From the NCBI GenBank assembly GCA_947306845.1, contig CAMZHP010000181.1, positions 1-6,796 of the forward strand: 6,796 nucleotides of DNA. Direction: 5' to 3'. This document shows, piece by piece, positions 5,961-6,796 of this stretch (its first letter is position 1; each line of letters begins with the position of its first letter). This DNA is from an uncultured Prevotellaceae bacterium (lineage in GTDB: Bacteria > Bacteroidota > Bacteroidia > Bacteroidales > Bacteroidaceae). Position numbers and translations under genes: made by a program. The notes under the pieces are model-generated. The model did not search any database, had not been told where the DNA came from, and was given only the letters and a program-made list of their open reading frames with translations.

Positions 5961-5995
5961 AAAAAACCGGTTGGCATCAAGTGACAGCCGGTTTT
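5961..5995 (-). terminator. Rho-independent terminator of the DUF3078 gene
   Basis: On the minus strand AAAACCGG (5995-5988) pairs with CCGGTTTT (5970-5963), with up to three more inner pairs, and a run of six T follows the CCGG. It lies about 95 bp after the stop codon of the DUF3078 gene. Read on the plus strand it has only four T, so the minus direction is preferred. Confidence 0.75.
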
Positions 5996-6089
5996 AACTA
6001 AAGTGACCTTTTTTTAAGTTATCCTGTCTCTGAGTCCTTCAGGCCCTCAGACCCAAATGGTCGTTGTGCCCTCCGTTCTCTCAACCTTT

Positions 6090-6796
6090 TTAAAATGAAT
6101 AGGAGAATCCTATTGACATAAATTCTTTGAACTGGAAGTATCCGTGGTGACCGTCGCGCACGGTGCTGTCGTCAAACCTCGGATAGACGAACAACTTGGT
6201 GGAGATGTATTTGTTGAAGTTGAACGTGAATGTGTTTTCCCACTCCCACTCCACACGCTTGAAAGTGGTGAACCCATACATGCGCGTCTGGTAGGTCAGG
6301 TTGTCGGCAATCGCCCATTTCAGTTCTACGGTGAACTGTGAACCGAAGTCATGAAGTGTGTGCTTGTGCAAGTCAAGACCATAGCGGGTGGTGAAGTTCT
6401 CCACATCTCCAAACCAATTGCGGTCCACATACTTCAAGTTGTAGGCGAAAGGAGCCAGGTGTATCGTTCCCGTCAGTTTCTTGTTCCATGCCTCCACATT
6501 ATAATCCATACCGAGTGAGATATTGAGGTTGAAGGGCGACATGATATCGGAGTAAACATGGTAGTCATTGCTCTTGTATCCTCTCCAGAACTGCGTGTAG
6601 GCCAGCAACTGAAGGGTATAGTACCATTTCTTCGTCGCTTGCAATCCCAGTTTGCTCGTGAGGCGGAGAAGGTCATCAGAAGTCTTGAGCCTGTGGATGC
6701 TATCGGTCTTTGAGGTGAGGAAGCCCAACTTCATCTCCAGCTTGTTGTCCCACTTCACTTTCTGCTTGTTGTTGTAATTGGCTTCCATGGTGATGC
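6090..6796 (-). CDS. DUF3078 domain protein, partial (5' end outside window)
   Basis: The visible 234 codons are the C-terminal part of a DUF3078 protein, a Bacteroidota family predicted to be outer-membrane or periplasmic beta-rich. Counting from the Met encoded at 6788, the family-like block runs from LKTSDDLLRLTSKLG (34-48) through KKWYYTLQLLAYTQFWRGY (53-71) and ISLGMDYNVEAWNKKLTG (90-107). Later strands are rich in alternating aromatic residues (WEWENTFTFNFNKYISTKLFVYPRFDD, residues 181-207), and the protein ends FSYSF with the terminal Phe of barrel proteins. The frame stays open to the window edge (Ile-Thr before the Met), and the visible part has no signal peptide, so that Met is almost certainly internal. 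Function is unknown. A terminator follows at 5961-5995. Confidence 0.87.
   Translation of the reverse strand, partial: ITMEANYNNKQKVKWDNKLEMKLGFLTSKTDSIHRLKTSDDLLRLTSKLGLQATKKWYYTLQLLAYTQFWRGYKSNDYHVYSDIMSPFNLNISLGMDYNVEAWNKKLTGTIHLAPFAYNLKYVDRNWFGDVENFTTRYGLDLHKHTLHDFGSQFTVELKWAIADNLTYQTRMYGFTTFKRVEWEWENTFTFNFNKYISTKLFVYPRFDDSTVRDGHHGYFQFKEFMSIGFSYSF

Larger units (their letters stand above)
5696..6089. other. 394-bp intergenic region between two minus-strand genes
   Basis: The segment is AT-rich and has no convincing gene. From right to left it holds the DUF3078 3' flank, a minus-strand terminator (5961-5995), a repeat and palindrome cluster (5846-5902), a promoter (5785-5793) and an A-rich leader of about 84 nt for the barrel gene. 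AAGTGAC occurs twice, at 5979-5985 and 6001-6007, and TCTGAG/CTCAGA (6029-6034 and 6046-6051) can form a 6-bp stem; neither has an obvious role. Confidence 0.7.

Noticed and set aside
1..6796. Search for a CRISPR array, insertion sequence, phage or toxin-antitoxin genes, tRNA or other mobile signatures.
   Set aside because: I saw no regularly spaced repeats, transposase or integrase motifs, terminal inverted repeats flanking genes, or tRNA-like cloverleafs. The genes are ordinary exported or ribosomal proteins of a Bacteroidota chromosome.

Overview
The window looks like chromosomal DNA from a member of the Bacteroidota, most likely a Prevotella/Segatella-type organism. This rests on several signs: perfect or near-perfect TAnnTTTGC promoter cores (positions 2-10, 2553-2561, 4450-4458, and 5785-5793 on the minus strand); A-rich leaders that mostly lack Shine-Dalgarno sequences; a zinc-free type B L31; signal peptides whose cleavage leaves an N-terminal Gln; lipoproteins with acidic residues after the lipid-bearing Cys; and the families DUF1573 and DUF3078. 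The genus is inference; no rRNA or other phylogenetic marker is present beyond L31.

Layout, left to right. A promoter and the bL31 type B gene (61-312, +) end at a strong intrinsic terminator (385-433). Next come two lipoprotein genes 49 bp apart on the same strand: a DNA/RNA non-specific endonuclease (480-1364) and a SxxK serine hydrolase of the class C beta-lactamase type (1414-2481). A new promoter (2529-2561) drives a 581-residue protein joining a PAP2 acid-phosphatase domain to a C-terminal beta-barrel-like domain (2613-4358). A further promoter with a structured leader and an unusually good Shine-Dalgarno precedes a small secreted DUF1573 protein (4548-4931). A bidirectional terminator (4950-4993) separates this block from two minus-strand genes: a small outer-membrane barrel protein (5015-5695), and a DUF3078 protein (6090-6796) whose 5' end lies outside the window. 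The 394-bp gap between those two holds the barrel gene's promoter and leader, a cluster of GCGACA repeats around a palindrome, and the terminator of the DUF3078 gene.

How the genes fit together: apart from L31, every protein is predicted to be exported to the periplasm, outer membrane or cell surface. The nuclease and hydrolase may be co-transcribed and could act on external nucleic acid and on cell-wall or ester substrates, but nothing here proves a joint pathway. The window is mostly ordinary core or envelope chromosome. I see no mobile element, CRISPR array, tRNA or rRNA gene, or phage gene. The points most worth a second look are the PAP2-barrel fusion, the DUF1573 leader with its SD, and the repeat cluster upstream of the small barrel gene.
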